Source of the DNA: Anaerolineales bacterium | Lineage (GTDB): Bacteria; Chloroflexota; Anaerolineae; Anaerolineales; JABWBV01 | DNA: 64,000 nucleotides | Direction: 5' to 3' | Assembly (NCBI GenBank): GCA_020634875.1 | Contig: JACKAX010000003.1 | Span: 116,886 to 180,885, forward strand | In this document: in pieces, positions 1-10,341 of the stretch | How positions within the stretch are numbered: the stretch's first letter is position 1 | Layout of the letters: each line of letters opens with the position of its first letter | Program-made: the position numbers and the translations under genes | The notes under the pieces: generated by a model | Told to the model about the DNA's origin: nothing | Database searches by the model: none | The model's input: the letters and a program-made list of their open reading frames with translations, nothing else

Positions 1-227
1 TAATGAGCGATGATTTAACCAATATCCCTTATGTAATTGCACTGAGTCGCAAAACCCGCCAAACACTGATCTATAACCTGAGTTTTGCACTCGGTATGAT
101 TGTAGTTTTGATCGCTTCGGTGTTAGGTTTCAGTCTACCCCTTCCGTTGAGCGTAATCGGGCATGAAGGGAGTACCGTCCTGGTGTCTTTAAATGGATTG
201 CGGTTGTTGGGGTATCGCCGGAAGTAA
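1..227 (+). CDS. Metal-transporting P-type ATPase, C-terminal end (partial)
   Basis: The reading frame enters from outside the window and ends at 227. The visible part, about 75 residues, starts with MSDDLTNIPYVIALSRKT and continues into two hydrophobic segments (about residues 22-42 and 44-66). This is the typical end of heavy-metal (P1B) ATPases: the loop after the GDGINDAPAL hinge, followed by the last two membrane helices. The metal cannot be told because the CPC-type motif and N-terminal metal-binding domains lie upstream. It is followed by a strong hairpin terminator shared with the convergent kinase gene. Confidence 0.8.
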   Translation, partial: MSDDLTNIPYVIALSRKTRQTLIYNLSFALGMIVVLIASVLGFSLPLPLSVIGHEGSTVLVSLNGLRLLGYRRK

Positions 228-241
228 AAAATGCGGAACAC

Positions 242-279
242 AAAAAAAGAGAGGTGACGAAAGTCACCTCTCTTTTTTT
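242..279. terminator. Bidirectional intrinsic terminator
   Basis: A perfect 17-bp inverted repeat (arms 242-258 and 263-279, GAAA loop) has an A-tract on its left and a T-tract on its right. It can therefore stop transcription of both the P-type ATPase (plus strand) and the kinase gene ending at 297 (minus strand). Confidence 0.9.
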
Positions 280-296
280 GTGTTCAAGGATGGAAA

Positions 297-2588
297 TTAT
301 GGAATAGGGCGCCACGCGGGGTCAAAGTCGAAGATGGCTGCGTCGGTATTGGTTAGCTGGGTGAGTTGTTCCCCAGTAGGGGTCATGAGGAAGATTTCGT
401 GGTTATTTCCTGCGGGCCAGGATTCAAACGCTAACCATTGCCCATCGGGCGAAACAACCGCGGCGCGGCGGGGTATGAGGTTATCAATCAGAATGATTTC
501 GGTGTTGCCGTCGTCAGCAAGAGGGGCTACAACGATGCGAGGAATTCCGCCATTAAGCTGACGCTGGGTAAAAATAAGGGCTTGCCCATCACCAGAGAAC
601 ACAGGCCAAACATCTTTCAAATCGCCACTGCGAGAAAAACGTGTTTGGTCGCTCCCATCTACATTCATAATCCAGACTTGAATGGGACCATCGCGAGCGC
701 TGATGAAAGTGATTTGGGAACCGTCCGGGGAGAAAGAGGGTTGTACGTTACGGAATCCCTGGCTGGCACGGTCGGTGAGTTGTTGGTCGGTGCCGTCCGC
801 CAGGGTCAGGAGGTGGATTTGCGGGTAGCCAGATCGGACGGAGGTGTAAACGATCTGGGCACCATCAGGCGACCATTTCGGATCATAATTGCCAAGCGCG
901 TCAAACGTGAGCTGTTCCAGATCAGTGCCATCAGGGTTGATCAACCAGAGATTGGCGCCGGGATAATCATCGCGTTCTTCGGTGCAGGGTGAAATAAAGA
1001 TGATTTGATCATTAACAGACCAGTCTGGTTGGCAGGCGCCTTCGGGGATATTCGTTAGCTGGTGAAGGTCAGTTCCATCGGCGTTGATGATGAAGAGTTG
1101 CGGGTTGCCCGCGCCGTCAGAGGCAAAGACAAGTTGTCCGCTGCCGCCAAAGGGCGTCGGTCCAGGAAGCAAGGTGTTCGTAGCGGTGGCCGCAGGAGTC
1201 GCGGTAGAGGGGCGCGGGGTAACGGTGGGAGTAGGGAGAGGAAGGGTCGGCGTGGCTGTCGGCGCAAGCGAAGTAGGGGAGGCCACTGCCACTATTGGGG
1301 TTTCAACAGGTGCGGTGGCGGGAATTTCCGTGGGCGCGAGGGCCGTGTTATCTGCCGTAGGGCTGGGAACGGATGGCTGTACAAAAAAGGCGAGGGCATC
1401 GTTAAATTCTCGTGGATAGAGTAGATAAGCTGCGAGTGCGCTCCCCCCAACTAACAAGAAAATTAGCAATAACAAGGGTACACACCCAAGCGTTTTTTTC
1501 TTTTTGGGATCACTTTTTTGGGAGACTTCAAAAACCGGGTCAGAATCTGGGCGGGTGATGGGTTTGCTGACGGGAAGCGAAGGGCGTCCTAAATGGAATG
1601 AGGGTTTAATATCCGCTGGGCTAACCAATTGTGGAGGGGGAAGGCGAACGGATGGAATTTCGATTTGGGGGGCGAGCGGTTTAGATGCGGCTTCGGGGAT
1701 GTTGAAGGTGAGAACGTCATCGAGTATGGCGGAAGGTGGGGGTGCGACTGTGAGGGGTTCCTGGCTTTGGCGTTTGCGGGAAACGCCGCGAGCATTTGTC
1801 AGAGCCTTTTGAAAGTCTTCAGCATTCTGGTAGCGTTCGTCGGGGTGAACGGAGAGGGCTTTTTCGATGACGTTCGATAGTTTGCGGGAGACTTTGGGAT
1901 TGAGTTTCCGCACGGGGGTGAGCGTGACCTGATTCATCGCACGGGCCAGGCCATCTTCGGGAAGGGAGCCGGTGATGGCGGAGTAGAGGGTCGCGCCGAG
2001 GGAGTAGATGTCGGAGCGGGCGTCGGTGCGGGCGGTGCCGTATTGTTCAGGCGGGGAATAGCCGGGGGTCATGGCGCGTGCCCCGGTCATGGTGAGCTGA
2101 CTGCCTTCGACGATTTTTGCCAGGCCAAAATCTACGAGAAAAACCTGTCCATTGGGGGCAATGCGGACGTTGCCGGGTTTGATATCGCGATGGAGAATGG
2201 TGGGAATGCGGGTGTGCAGGTAGGTGAGGGCTTCACAAATGGCCCGACCAATGGTGATGATCTCTTCTTCATCTAAGATGCCTACCCGATCCATCCGGTC
2301 GCGCAGGTCTTCGCCTTCGATGAAATCCATGACGAGGTATTGCCCGTCACCTTCTTCAAAGTGGTCGGTGACGCGGGTGAGGTTGGGGTGGCGGAGGCTG
2401 GCCAGGATGGTCGCTTCCATGCGGAACTGGCGGGCATATTCTTCCGTGGTGAAGAGATTTTCTTTGACGGCAACTAACACCCCCAGATTTTCGTCGCGCA
2501 CTTTGTATACTGCCCCCATGCCACCTTCTCCAAGAATTTCCAGGATACGGTAACGATTTCGGAGGAGGGAATCCTTTTGGAGTGTCAT
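297..2588 (-). CDS. Transmembrane Ser/Thr protein kinase with C-terminal PD40/TolB-like propeller
   Basis: 763 residues. The kinase domain covers about residues 12-270: Gly-rich loop LGEGGMGAVYKV near 19-30, catalytic Lys in VAVKEN at 42, HRDIKPGN at 133-140, DFG at 153-155, and an activation segment ending TPGYSPPEQYG. All key catalytic residues are present, so it should be active. A hydrophobic segment near 370-390 (GCVPLLLLIFLLVGG) crosses the membrane. A Thr/Pro/Ala-rich stalk to about 480 leads to an outer domain with repeated SPDG and NADGTD motifs, the PD40 (WD40-like) blades of TolB-type propellers. The layout is that of a receptor kinase sensing an extracellular ligand; ligand and substrates are unknown. 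The start at 2588 places the Gly-rich loop at the usual distance from the N terminus. It lies 108 bp downstream of a coiled-coil/zinc-ribbon gene of the same orientation, with a terminator between. Confidence 0.92.
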   Translation of the reverse strand: MTLQKDSLLRNRYRILEILGEGGMGAVYKVRDENLGVLVAVKENLFTTEEYARQFRMEATILASLRHPNLTRVTDHFEEGDGQYLVMDFIEGEDLRDRMDRVGILDEEEIITIGRAICEALTYLHTRIPTILHRDIKPGNVRIAPNGQVFLVDFGLAKIVEGSQLTMTGARAMTPGYSPPEQYGTARTDARSDIYSLGATLYSAITGSLPEDGLARAMNQVTLTPVRKLNPKVSRKLSNVIEKALSVHPDERYQNAEDFQKALTNARGVSRKRQSQEPLTVAPPPSAILDDVLTFNIPEAASKPLAPQIEIPSVRLPPPQLVSPADIKPSFHLGRPSLPVSKPITRPDSDPVFEVSQKSDPKKKKTLGCVPLLLLIFLLVGGSALAAYLLYPREFNDALAFFVQPSVPSPTADNTALAPTEIPATAPVETPIVAVASPTSLAPTATPTLPLPTPTVTPRPSTATPAATATNTLLPGPTPFGGSGQLVFASDGAGNPQLFIINADGTDLHQLTNIPEGACQPDWSVNDQIIFISPCTEERDDYPGANLWLINPDGTDLEQLTFDALGNYDPKWSPDGAQIVYTSVRSGYPQIHLLTLADGTDQQLTDRASQGFRNVQPSFSPDGSQITFISARDGPIQVWIMNVDGSDQTRFSRSGDLKDVWPVFSGDGQALIFTQRQLNGGIPRIVVAPLADDGNTEIILIDNLIPRRAAVVSPDGQWLAFESWPAGNNHEIFLMTPTGEQLTQLTNTDAAIFDFDPAWRPIP

Positions 2589-2645
2589 GGAAGCTATTCT
2601 AACAAATATCTAGGGAATCGAGATAAACGATTTGGGGGAATTGAA

Positions 2646-2683
2646 AAGAAAACCGGCCAGGAAATTCCCTGGCCGGTTTTCTT
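2646..2683 (-). terminator. Intrinsic terminator after the coiled-coil/zinc-ribbon gene
   Basis: A 16-bp perfect stem (2646-2661 with 2668-2683, 6-nt loop, GC-rich core CCGGCCAGG) is followed on the minus strand by a T-rich run. It lies between the stop of the 834-residue gene (2697) and the start of the kinase gene (2588), so the two are probably separate transcripts. Confidence 0.85.
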
Positions 2684-2696
2684 GGCCTTAACCTGT

Positions 2697-5201
2697 TTAG
2701 AGGCGGGTGACAACGCCACAATATTCACAGGTGATTTCAACTTGCCCACGGAGGACAGGAGCAGTGAAGGTGGCGGCACAATTGGGGCAACTGGTAGGGG
2801 CGTTTTGGACCCGGGCGAGTTCGGCCTCGTCAATTTTGATGGCGCGGTCACTGGCGTAGTCTCCCTTGCGGGCGCGGCCTACCATTTTGATCCAATCGTC
2901 GGCGACAGGGGCGGCCAATTCAAAACGGGTTTCGGCGTAGGGCGCGTTCCCGTCGAAAGTGAAGACGAGGATTTCTTGGGGTTCTTCGGTTTCGGTTGCT
3001 TCGGTTGTTTCTTTGCGGATACCCGTTACGCTTTGGAGAGGAATGTCCACTTTTAGCTCATAATCGCCCACGCGATCTTCCCAGAGCAAACGTTGGTCGG
3101 TGACAAACAGAACGCCGTTTTCCGGTTCGATGCCGCCTGTCCAGAGCGCTTCAGTGGCGGCGACGCCGCTTTCGGTTGCCAAAAGCTGGAAGGACGCGGT
3201 GGCGAGTGCATCAATCATCCACCCGACCCAGGCAAAGTGTGCAGCCAGTCCTTCTACTTCGTCAGCATATTCGTCAAACTGGGTGAGGACGGTGTTTTCG
3301 GCGGCGAGGGCGGTGGCTTCGGCGGATGCGATGGCGGATTTGAGTTGCATGTACACCGGGCGGGCGGCGGTCAGATTGGCTGACATGCCTGCAAGTTTGG
3401 ACATTTGGGCATTTAGCGCCTGGGATTGTTGGGCAAGCAGACCTGCCTGGGAGTTGAGGGTGGTTTCGGCATTGGTCTTGACCCGATCCCATTGCGAGAC
3501 GAGCACGGCAATTTCCCCTTCCAGGTCTTTTTCGATAGCGTAGCCGCGGGCGCGGAGGTCGGCAAGGTCGCGCTCCAATGAGCGGACATCGTTTTCCAGA
3601 CCTTCGAGTGCACCGCGGGCGTTTTGAAGCATCAGTTCATCTTGCAATTCGTTGAGTTCAGTTTGGGCGGCGGCGATGTCCGCGTGGGAAAGATCGCCAG
3701 TGAGGTCTTTGAAAGAGAGGGCTGAACCCGAAGAGCGTTCGTCTTCGATGCGTCCGGTGCGAACCCGCTCGATCAGGGCGGCCCATCCTTTGGAGTCCTG
3801 CCCGTCGAGGTGCAGGGCAACTTCTCCAGCCTTCGGGAATTTGACTTCCAAAAAGTCCTGATGCCCGAACAGCCCTTTGTTGACTGCTTTGACCTCGCGC
3901 AAATCGGCAACGGGTTCGTCAATCAACACTTCCTGAACGAGTTCAGATGATGTCGTAATAAATAAGACTTTTTTCGTGGCGACTTTTTCTTTGCGTTCAA
4001 AAATCAGGCGTTTGGAGGTCAGATAGAGAATCCCCTCTGGGTCGTTGTCGCCGACTTGATCCCAACGGGTTTTGACCGCCATCACGAGGTTTTCCCCTGC
4101 CGCGGTTTGGAAGCGGGCTTCGGCCAATTGGTTTAAAGCCCAGTGGATGGTCGAAAGTTTGCTGTTGAGTTGAGACGTTTTGCTTTGAATATCGCTGTAT
4201 TGGCTACGGATATTAGAGCGGATATTGCCCACATCGCGCAGGAGGCCGGATACGTTCGATTCGGTGATACGGAGTTGGGCAGCGGCCATCGTTGGGTTGC
4301 TGAGTCGGGCGTTGAGCTGGCTAACCTGCCCATTCAGCGGAGACAGACGGGGTTGGAAGGCGGCTTCCTGATGATCTGCTTCTGTGACGGTGGTTTGGTA
4401 AACCTGTTCCCAACGCTCCAGAATTACTAAGGCGAGATCATCGAGGTCTTTTTGGTACACAAACCCTTTATCGCGCGCACTTTCCAGTAAATCAACCGCA
4501 TGGGTGACATCTTTATCCAAGCGGTTCAATTCTTCGATCAGATCGTCAAAGGAGCTTTGGGATTGCAAACTGCTGAGCGAATTTTGCAGGGAGGAGACAG
4601 AACTGGCAATTTGTGGGTGTGCGGAGGCGGTATTTAAGGTAAACGTTGCCGCGGTGATGGCGACTGCTGCGGCTCCGACAGCGACTGCCCCCCCTGCAAT
4701 GGGGGCACGTGGGGGAATGGTGCGCCCGGCAGAACGTTGCACCGGGGCGGGTGGGCCAGCTTTGGAAATTGATTTTGGGGCCGGGCCGGGTGGGGTGGGC
4801 GGGCGGGCAGGAGCTGTGTGGCCGCCCGCGATGGGCCGCGGGGCGGGCATCGGGCGAGCTGCGGGCCGTGCGGCAGCTTGTGCGGCGGAGTGTGCAGGGG
4901 GTACAGGCCGGGCCACTGGGGCCGCGGGGCGAACCGGCGTGGGAACGGGGCGGGCGGGCATGACAGTTCGGGGCGGGGCCGCCGGGCGGACAGCCGGGCG
5001 GACACGGTCCGCTTGATTTTGCTGTTGCAGTTGTCCCTGGCGACGTAAGGCAGCCTGGTTTTGCATGGTAGTGTTGTTGGCGCGTTGGATTTGTCCACCC
5101 ATTTGGGGGCGGGGTGCGGGTGGGGTTGGGCGTGCGGCGGGTGCGGGGCGGGCCGCGGGGGCCGGAGCGGGACGATGGAGATTGGATTTAATATTGGACA
5201 C
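2697..5201 (-). CDS. Large protein with Pro/Ala-rich N terminus, membrane segment, two coiled-coil plus PH-like modules and a C-terminal zinc ribbon
   Basis: 834 residues, family not recognised. Residues 1 to about 165 are extremely Pro/Ala/Arg-rich and low in complexity. A hydrophobic stretch (GGAVAVGAAAVAITAATFTL, about 170-190) could be one membrane helix. Two similar modules follow, each with a Q/L/A-rich coiled coil and a beta-rich block reading like a GRAM or bacterial PH domain (GILYLTSKRLIFERKEK in the first, GVLFVTDQRLLWEDR in the second). The last 30 residues hold CPNC and CEYC, a zinc-ribbon pair. The GTG/CCC-rich 5' part matches the codon bias of its neighbours. It lies between gyrB and a receptor kinase of the same orientation; being a kinase partner is only a guess from position. 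Terminators on both sides suggest its own transcript. Confidence 0.75.
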   Translation of the reverse strand: MSNIKSNLHRPAPAPAARPAPAARPTPPAPRPQMGGQIQRANNTTMQNQAALRRQGQLQQQNQADRVRPAVRPAAPPRTVMPARPVPTPVRPAAPVARPVPPAHSAAQAAARPAARPMPAPRPIAGGHTAPARPPTPPGPAPKSISKAGPPAPVQRSAGRTIPPRAPIAGGAVAVGAAAVAITAATFTLNTASAHPQIASSVSSLQNSLSSLQSQSSFDDLIEELNRLDKDVTHAVDLLESARDKGFVYQKDLDDLALVILERWEQVYQTTVTEADHQEAAFQPRLSPLNGQVSQLNARLSNPTMAAAQLRITESNVSGLLRDVGNIRSNIRSQYSDIQSKTSQLNSKLSTIHWALNQLAEARFQTAAGENLVMAVKTRWDQVGDNDPEGILYLTSKRLIFERKEKVATKKVLFITTSSELVQEVLIDEPVADLREVKAVNKGLFGHQDFLEVKFPKAGEVALHLDGQDSKGWAALIERVRTGRIEDERSSGSALSFKDLTGDLSHADIAAAQTELNELQDELMLQNARGALEGLENDVRSLERDLADLRARGYAIEKDLEGEIAVLVSQWDRVKTNAETTLNSQAGLLAQQSQALNAQMSKLAGMSANLTAARPVYMQLKSAIASAEATALAAENTVLTQFDEYADEVEGLAAHFAWVGWMIDALATASFQLLATESGVAATEALWTGGIEPENGVLFVTDQRLLWEDRVGDYELKVDIPLQSVTGIRKETTEATETEEPQEILVFTFDGNAPYAETRFELAAPVADDWIKMVGRARKGDYASDRAIKIDEAELARVQNAPTSCPNCAATFTAPVLRGQVEITCEYCGVVTRL

Positions 5202-5234
5202 GTGATTCTCCTAAAGGGATCATTCAGATTTTTC

Positions 5235-5279
5235 AAAAAAAGAAGCGTGGGGGATGAGCATCCCCCACGCTTCTTTTTT
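5235..5279 (-). terminator. Intrinsic terminator of gyrB
   Basis: Arms 5235-5255 and 5260-5279 form a near-perfect 20-bp hairpin with a GAGC loop, flanked by A and T runs, just past the gyrB stop. Its core GTGGGGGAT...ATCCCCCAC recurs in a hairpin at 49518-49569. Confidence 0.85.
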
Positions 5280-5296
5280 GAGTATGCGTGAGTGGT

Positions 5297-7246
<1,950 letters not shown>

Positions 7247-7370
7247 TTATGTGCTTCGCACACGATCTCTGCCTGAAATCCCGATGAAATTTAGATGTCT
7301 TTAAATGTGAATTTACGAACGTTTGAACGGTTTATTTTACCATACCCCGCTCTTTTCGGTTTGTGTTGGC

Positions 7371-7394
7371 TTTAAGGTCTTAGGGCAATCGCAT
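7371..7394. repeat. Left end of IS: 10-bp target duplication plus 14-bp terminal inverted repeat
   Basis: TTTAAGGTCT at 7371-7380 is repeated exactly at 8593-8602 (target-site duplication). TAGGGCAATCGCAT at 7381-7394 is the exact reverse complement of 8579-8592 (terminal inverted repeat). Confidence 0.95.
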
Positions 7395-7413
7395 ATGAAA
7401 TATGAGAGAATGA

Positions 7414-7440
7414 GTGGGCACGTCATGGAGGCGTGCCCAC
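7414..7440 (+). promoter_or_regulatory. Hairpin enclosing the transposase ribosome-binding site
   Basis: GTGGGCACG (7414-7422) and CGTGCCCAC (7432-7440) form a perfect 9-bp stem whose loop carries the Shine-Dalgarno GGAGG, right in front of ATG 7441. Such a structure could limit transposase translation, especially in read-through transcripts. Function is inferred from structure only. Confidence 0.55.
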
Positions 7441-8577
7441 ATGAGCCAGAAACCGACGGCGAGTCTCGAAAAGCATTTTAGCAGCCTGACTGACCCCCGC
7501 ACAGGGAATGCCAAGCAACATCTCTTTCTTGAAATCATACTTCTCGCCATTTGTGCGGTGATTTGTGGTGCGAACAGTTGGACAGACATTGAATTATTTG
7601 GCAAGAAAAAGCACAAATGGTTGAAAAGCTTTTTGCGCTTACCCAAAGGTATTCCCTCGCATGACACGTTTGGCCGTGTTTTTGCTCATCTCAACCCGGA
7701 AGAGTTCCAAACATGCTTTATCGAATGGGTCAAAGCGTTGGTAGTGCTGACCGAGGGGCAAGTCATCGCCGTCGATGGGAAACAATTACGGGGTTCGCAT
7801 GACCAAGCCAGTGGAAAAAAAGCTCTCTATATGGTGAGCGCTTGGGCAACAGCAAACCATCTCGTGTTGGGACAAACCAAAGTAGCCGAAAAATCCAATG
7901 AAATCACAGCGATTCCCGAATTGCTAAAATCTCTGGCCTTGACGGGGTGTATTGTGACCGTCGATGCCCTCGGCACGCAAACCGAGATTGCCCAAACGGT
8001 GATTGACGGGGGTGGCGACTACATTCTAGCTGTGAAAGGCAACCAAGGGCACCTTTTTGAAGATCTACAATACTTGTTTGAAGTGGATGCTCAACACCAC
8101 TTCAAGGATGTACCGCACACCTATGCGAAAACCGTCAACAAAGGCCATGGGCGTCTGGAGATTCGCGAGTGTTGGGTCATTACCGACAAAGAATATCTGA
8201 CTTTTTTGCGCGGACACAAAAATTGGGCTGGGCTGCGGGCACTTATTCGCATCGTTTCTGAACGGCGTGTAGGGGGGCAAGTCGAAATCCAAACGCGGTA
8301 TTTCATTTCTAGTTTGGCACTCAAAGCCAAAGCGATGCTGAAGGCCAAGCGTAGTCACTGGCAAATCGAAAATCAGGTGCATTGGGTTTTGGATGTAGCC
8401 TTTCAAGAAGACGCCAGCCGCGTCCGCAAAGGATACAGCCCGGAAAATTTGGCAATCCTGCGCCACATGGCGCTAAATATGCTCCGAAAAGAAAAAACGG
8501 CGCACGGTGGCATCCAGGCCAAACGACTTCAAGCCGCTTGGGACCACAATTACTTACTTACCATCCTCAGAAGTTGA
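7441..8577 (+). CDS. ISAs1-family transposase (DDE)
   Basis: 378 residues from ATG 7441 (GGAGG about 10 nt upstream); an in-frame GTG at 7414 would add nine residues but lies inside the hairpin. Family features: LTDPRTGNAKQHLF near the N terminus (DDE_Tnp_1-associated region), then the catalytic D in VDGKQLRG, the second D in VTVDALGTQ, and the E in HWQIENQVHWVLDVAF. All three acidic residues are present and the frame is unbroken, so the enzyme should be active in moving this element by cutting and joining at the 14-bp ends. Confidence 0.95.
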   Translation: MSQKPTASLEKHFSSLTDPRTGNAKQHLFLEIILLAICAVICGANSWTDIELFGKKKHKWLKSFLRLPKGIPSHDTFGRVFAHLNPEEFQTCFIEWVKALVVLTEGQVIAVDGKQLRGSHDQASGKKALYMVSAWATANHLVLGQTKVAEKSNEITAIPELLKSLALTGCIVTVDALGTQTEIAQTVIDGGGDYILAVKGNQGHLFEDLQYLFEVDAQHHFKDVPHTYAKTVNKGHGRLEIRECWVITDKEYLTFLRGHKNWAGLRALIRIVSERRVGGQVEIQTRYFISSLALKAKAMLKAKRSHWQIENQVHWVLDVAFQEDASRVRKGYSPENLAILRHMALNMLRKEKTAHGGIQAKRLQAAWDHNYLLTILRS

Positions 8578-8578
8578 A

Positions 8579-8602
8579 ATGCGATTGCCCTATTTAAGGT
8601 CT
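8579..8602. repeat. Right end of IS: terminal inverted repeat plus target duplication
   Basis: ATGCGATTGCCCTA (8579-8592) mirrors the left end; TTTAAGGTCT (8593-8602) duplicates the left flank. Confidence 0.95.
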
Positions 8603-8726
8603 CTTAGTCTGAGACCGGTAAAACCCCAGCGGTTGGCCCTCGATTCTTTTTTTAGGCAAAACAGTAAGGGTAAAGAACCCTTAAGGGCATGTTTACCATA
8701 ATTTTCACACCAAATCTTGTGCAGAA

Positions 8727-8758
8727 TGTCAATTGTGAAGTTATTTTCACAATTGACA
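8727..8758. promoter_or_regulatory. 13-bp perfect palindrome, possible operator upstream of livK
   Basis: TGTCAATTGTGAA (8727-8739) and TTCACAATTGACA (8746-8758) are exact reverse complements with a 6-nt spacer, just upstream of the -35 element. It contains TGTGA and TCACA but 8 nt apart, not the 6 nt of a CRP site. Similar words (CAATTGTCAATG, CATTGACAAT) occur in the palindromic repeat at 35270-35345, so it may be a repeat copy instead of an operator. Confidence 0.4.
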
Positions 8759-8763
8759 ATTGC

Positions 8764-8792
8764 TTGACCATCCTCCTATCTTTCAGTAAAAT
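8764..8792 (+). promoter_or_regulatory. Sigma-70-type promoter of the liv operon
   Basis: TTGACC (8764-8769), a 17-nt spacer and TAAAAT (8787-8792) match the vegetative consensus at 5/6 and 5/6. Transcription would start near 8799, leaving a leader of about 170 nt. Confidence 0.6.
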
Positions 8793-8969
8793 CTTACCAA
8801 TAGTACCAACGGCGCACTCTTGGCGGATTGAACCCTCAAAAGGCCAATTGTGCGTTTATTTTACATAGCCCATGTAAAGGAGGTAGTACTGCCTAAATTC
8901 ACCCCCCTTTTGTCCATCCTGTTTTTACCCCTCAATGTATATTTCAAATCTATCTAGGAGAAACCTATT

Positions 8970-10211
8970 ATGAACAAGCGACTTTTCGCGATTTTGTCTG
9001 TCCTGATTTTGGCGGCTTTTGCCCTCGGGGCATGTCAGCCAGCTGCTGCCCCCTTTGAATGTACCGATGCTATTGGCTGTGTAGATATTGCCCCTGGCGA
9101 ACCGGTTCATATCGCCTACATGCTTACCGTAACAGGCGCGACTGCCCCTCTTGGTGAAGACTCCAAAGGTGCTGTTGAGATTGCCATTAGTGATCGTGGT
9201 GGTGAATTGCTTGGCCACAAAATTGAGTTTACCGGTGAAGACTCCGGCTGTTCTGCGGAAGGCGGCCAGACTGCTGCTGCGAAAGTAACCTCCGATCCTA
9301 CCGTTCTCGGTATTATCGGCACGAACTGCTCCGGTGCGGCGTTTGCTGCGCTCCCTGCTGTTAGCGCGGCTGGGATGCTGATGATCTCTTCCTCCAACAC
9401 GAACCCTGGTTTGACCGACCCGACTCAGGGTTGGGAACCTGGCTACTACCGCACCGCCCACAACGACAAATTCCAGGGCAAAATCGCCGCTGAATTTGCT
9501 TACAATGAACTAGGCGCTCGTACCGCCGCGACCATTCACGATGGTAGCCCCTATGCTCAAGCTCTCCAGCAGGTTTTTGCTGATACCTTCAAAGAACTTG
9601 GCGGAACCATTACCTACCAGGGCGCAGTCAATGTTGGTGACACCGATATGCGGACCGTGCTGACTACTGTTGCCGCGGACTCCCCCAATGTCCTTTACTT
9701 CCCCATCTTTGAACCGGAAGGCCCCTTCATCGTGGCGCAGTCTTCTGAAATCGCCGGTTTGGAAAACACCCAACTCATGGGTGCGGATGGTTTGTTCGCT
9801 GATACCTTCCCCGAAAATGCTGGCCCGAACGTTGTCGGTATGTACCTCTCCGGCCCCTACGTTGCTGGCGATAAATATGATGCGTTCCTAAAGAAATGGG
9901 CTGACCAAATCGGTGGCGTTCCCCCGAGTGGGTTCCATGCATTCGCATATGATGCCTCCAATATTCTTCTGGATGCTATCGCCGCGGTTGCCGTCCAGGA
10001 TGCCGATGGCACTCTGCACATTGGTCGCCAGGCCCTGCGCGATTACATCACTAATGTAAAAGATTTCGCTGGTTTGACTGGCACGCTTTCCTGCGGTGAC
10101 AAAGACGGAAACAAAGGCGACTGCGCTACCGGGCAAGCGTTAGGTGTGTTCAAAATCACCGAAGCCGAATTGAATGGCAATTGGCCTCCCACCGTAACCT
10201 GGACCCCCTAA
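8970..10211 (+). CDS. livK: Branched-chain amino acid-type ABC transporter, substrate-binding lipoprotein
   Basis: 413 residues. The N terminus MNKRLFAILS...ALGAC is a lipoprotein signal peptide with lipobox LGAC and lipidated Cys22. The mature part is a type I periplasmic-binding fold of the LivJ/LivK (Peripla_BP_6) kind: PVHIAYMLTVTGATAPLG, VLGIIGTNCSGAAFAALPAVSAAG, DDSPYAQ-like GSPYAQALQQVF and FHAFAYDASNILLDAI. It captures the substrate outside the membrane for LivHM. Family members bind branched-chain amino acids but also other amino acids, urea or aromatics, so the ligand is open. ATG 8970 follows AGGAG. First gene of livKHMGF, separated from livH by a hairpin that should leave this protein in excess. 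Confidence 0.93.
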   Translation: MNKRLFAILSVLILAAFALGACQPAAAPFECTDAIGCVDIAPGEPVHIAYMLTVTGATAPLGEDSKGAVEIAISDRGGELLGHKIEFTGEDSGCSAEGGQTAAAKVTSDPTVLGIIGTNCSGAAFAALPAVSAAGMLMISSSNTNPGLTDPTQGWEPGYYRTAHNDKFQGKIAAEFAYNELGARTAATIHDGSPYAQALQQVFADTFKELGGTITYQGAVNVGDTDMRTVLTTVAADSPNVLYFPIFEPEGPFIVAQSSEIAGLENTQLMGADGLFADTFPENAGPNVVGMYLSGPYVAGDKYDAFLKKWADQIGGVPPSGFHAFAYDASNILLDAIAAVAVQDADGTLHIGRQALRDYITNVKDFAGLTGTLSCGDKDGNKGDCATGQALGVFKITEAELNGNWPPTVTWTP

Positions 10212-10263
10212 CTTTTAACATGTTTGACGTTCGCGTGTTTGAACCATAACGTGTTCATTAATT

Positions 10264-10299
10264 GGATGAGCCAGAGAAGGGAACTTCTCTGGCTCATCC
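10264..10299 (+). terminator. Hairpin between livK and livH (partial terminator or mRNA stabiliser)
   Basis: A perfect 16-bp stem (10264-10279 with 10284-10299, GGAA loop) without a real T-tract. This is typical of a processing or attenuating hairpin that keeps binding-protein mRNA more abundant than permease mRNA. Confidence 0.65.
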
Positions 10300-10341
10300 G
10301 TGTTATATAATGGAAATCTAGGCTGCAAGGAGAACCACTAT

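Larger units (their letters stand above)
7381..8592 (+). mobile_element. Complete ISAs1-family insertion sequence (1212 bp)
   Basis: Bounded by perfect 14-bp inverted ends and flanked by a perfect 10-bp direct repeat; 8-10 bp duplications are usual for ISAs1-family elements. It holds one intact transposase gene covering nearly its whole length. Identical ends, intact gene and unmutated duplication suggest a recent insertion. Removing it rejoins TTTAAGGTCT to CTTAGTCTGAGACC, so the target lies at a small hairpin (GGTCTC...GAGACC) between gyrB and the liv operon. Confidence 0.93.
8603..8969 (+). other. Upstream region and leader of the liv operon
   Basis: No gene seen. It contains a small hairpin (TAAGGGT...ACCCTTA near 8668), the 13-bp palindrome at 8727-8758, the promoter at 8764-8792 and then a leader of about 170 nt. 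The leader has an AGGAGGTAGTAC stretch near 8880 with no start codon behind it; the true ribosome site (AGGAG near 8956) precedes ATG 8970. No known riboswitch class was recognised. Confidence 0.5.

Noticed and set aside
4504..5016. Antisense frames in the Pro/Ala-rich 5' end of the 834-residue gene
   Set aside because: GC-rich low-complexity sequence leaves all frames open; no start signals or domains.
8734..8751. CRP site (TGTGA..TCACA) upstream of livK
   Set aside because: The spacer is 8 nt, not 6, and the words belong to a repeat family, so a CRP assignment is not justified.
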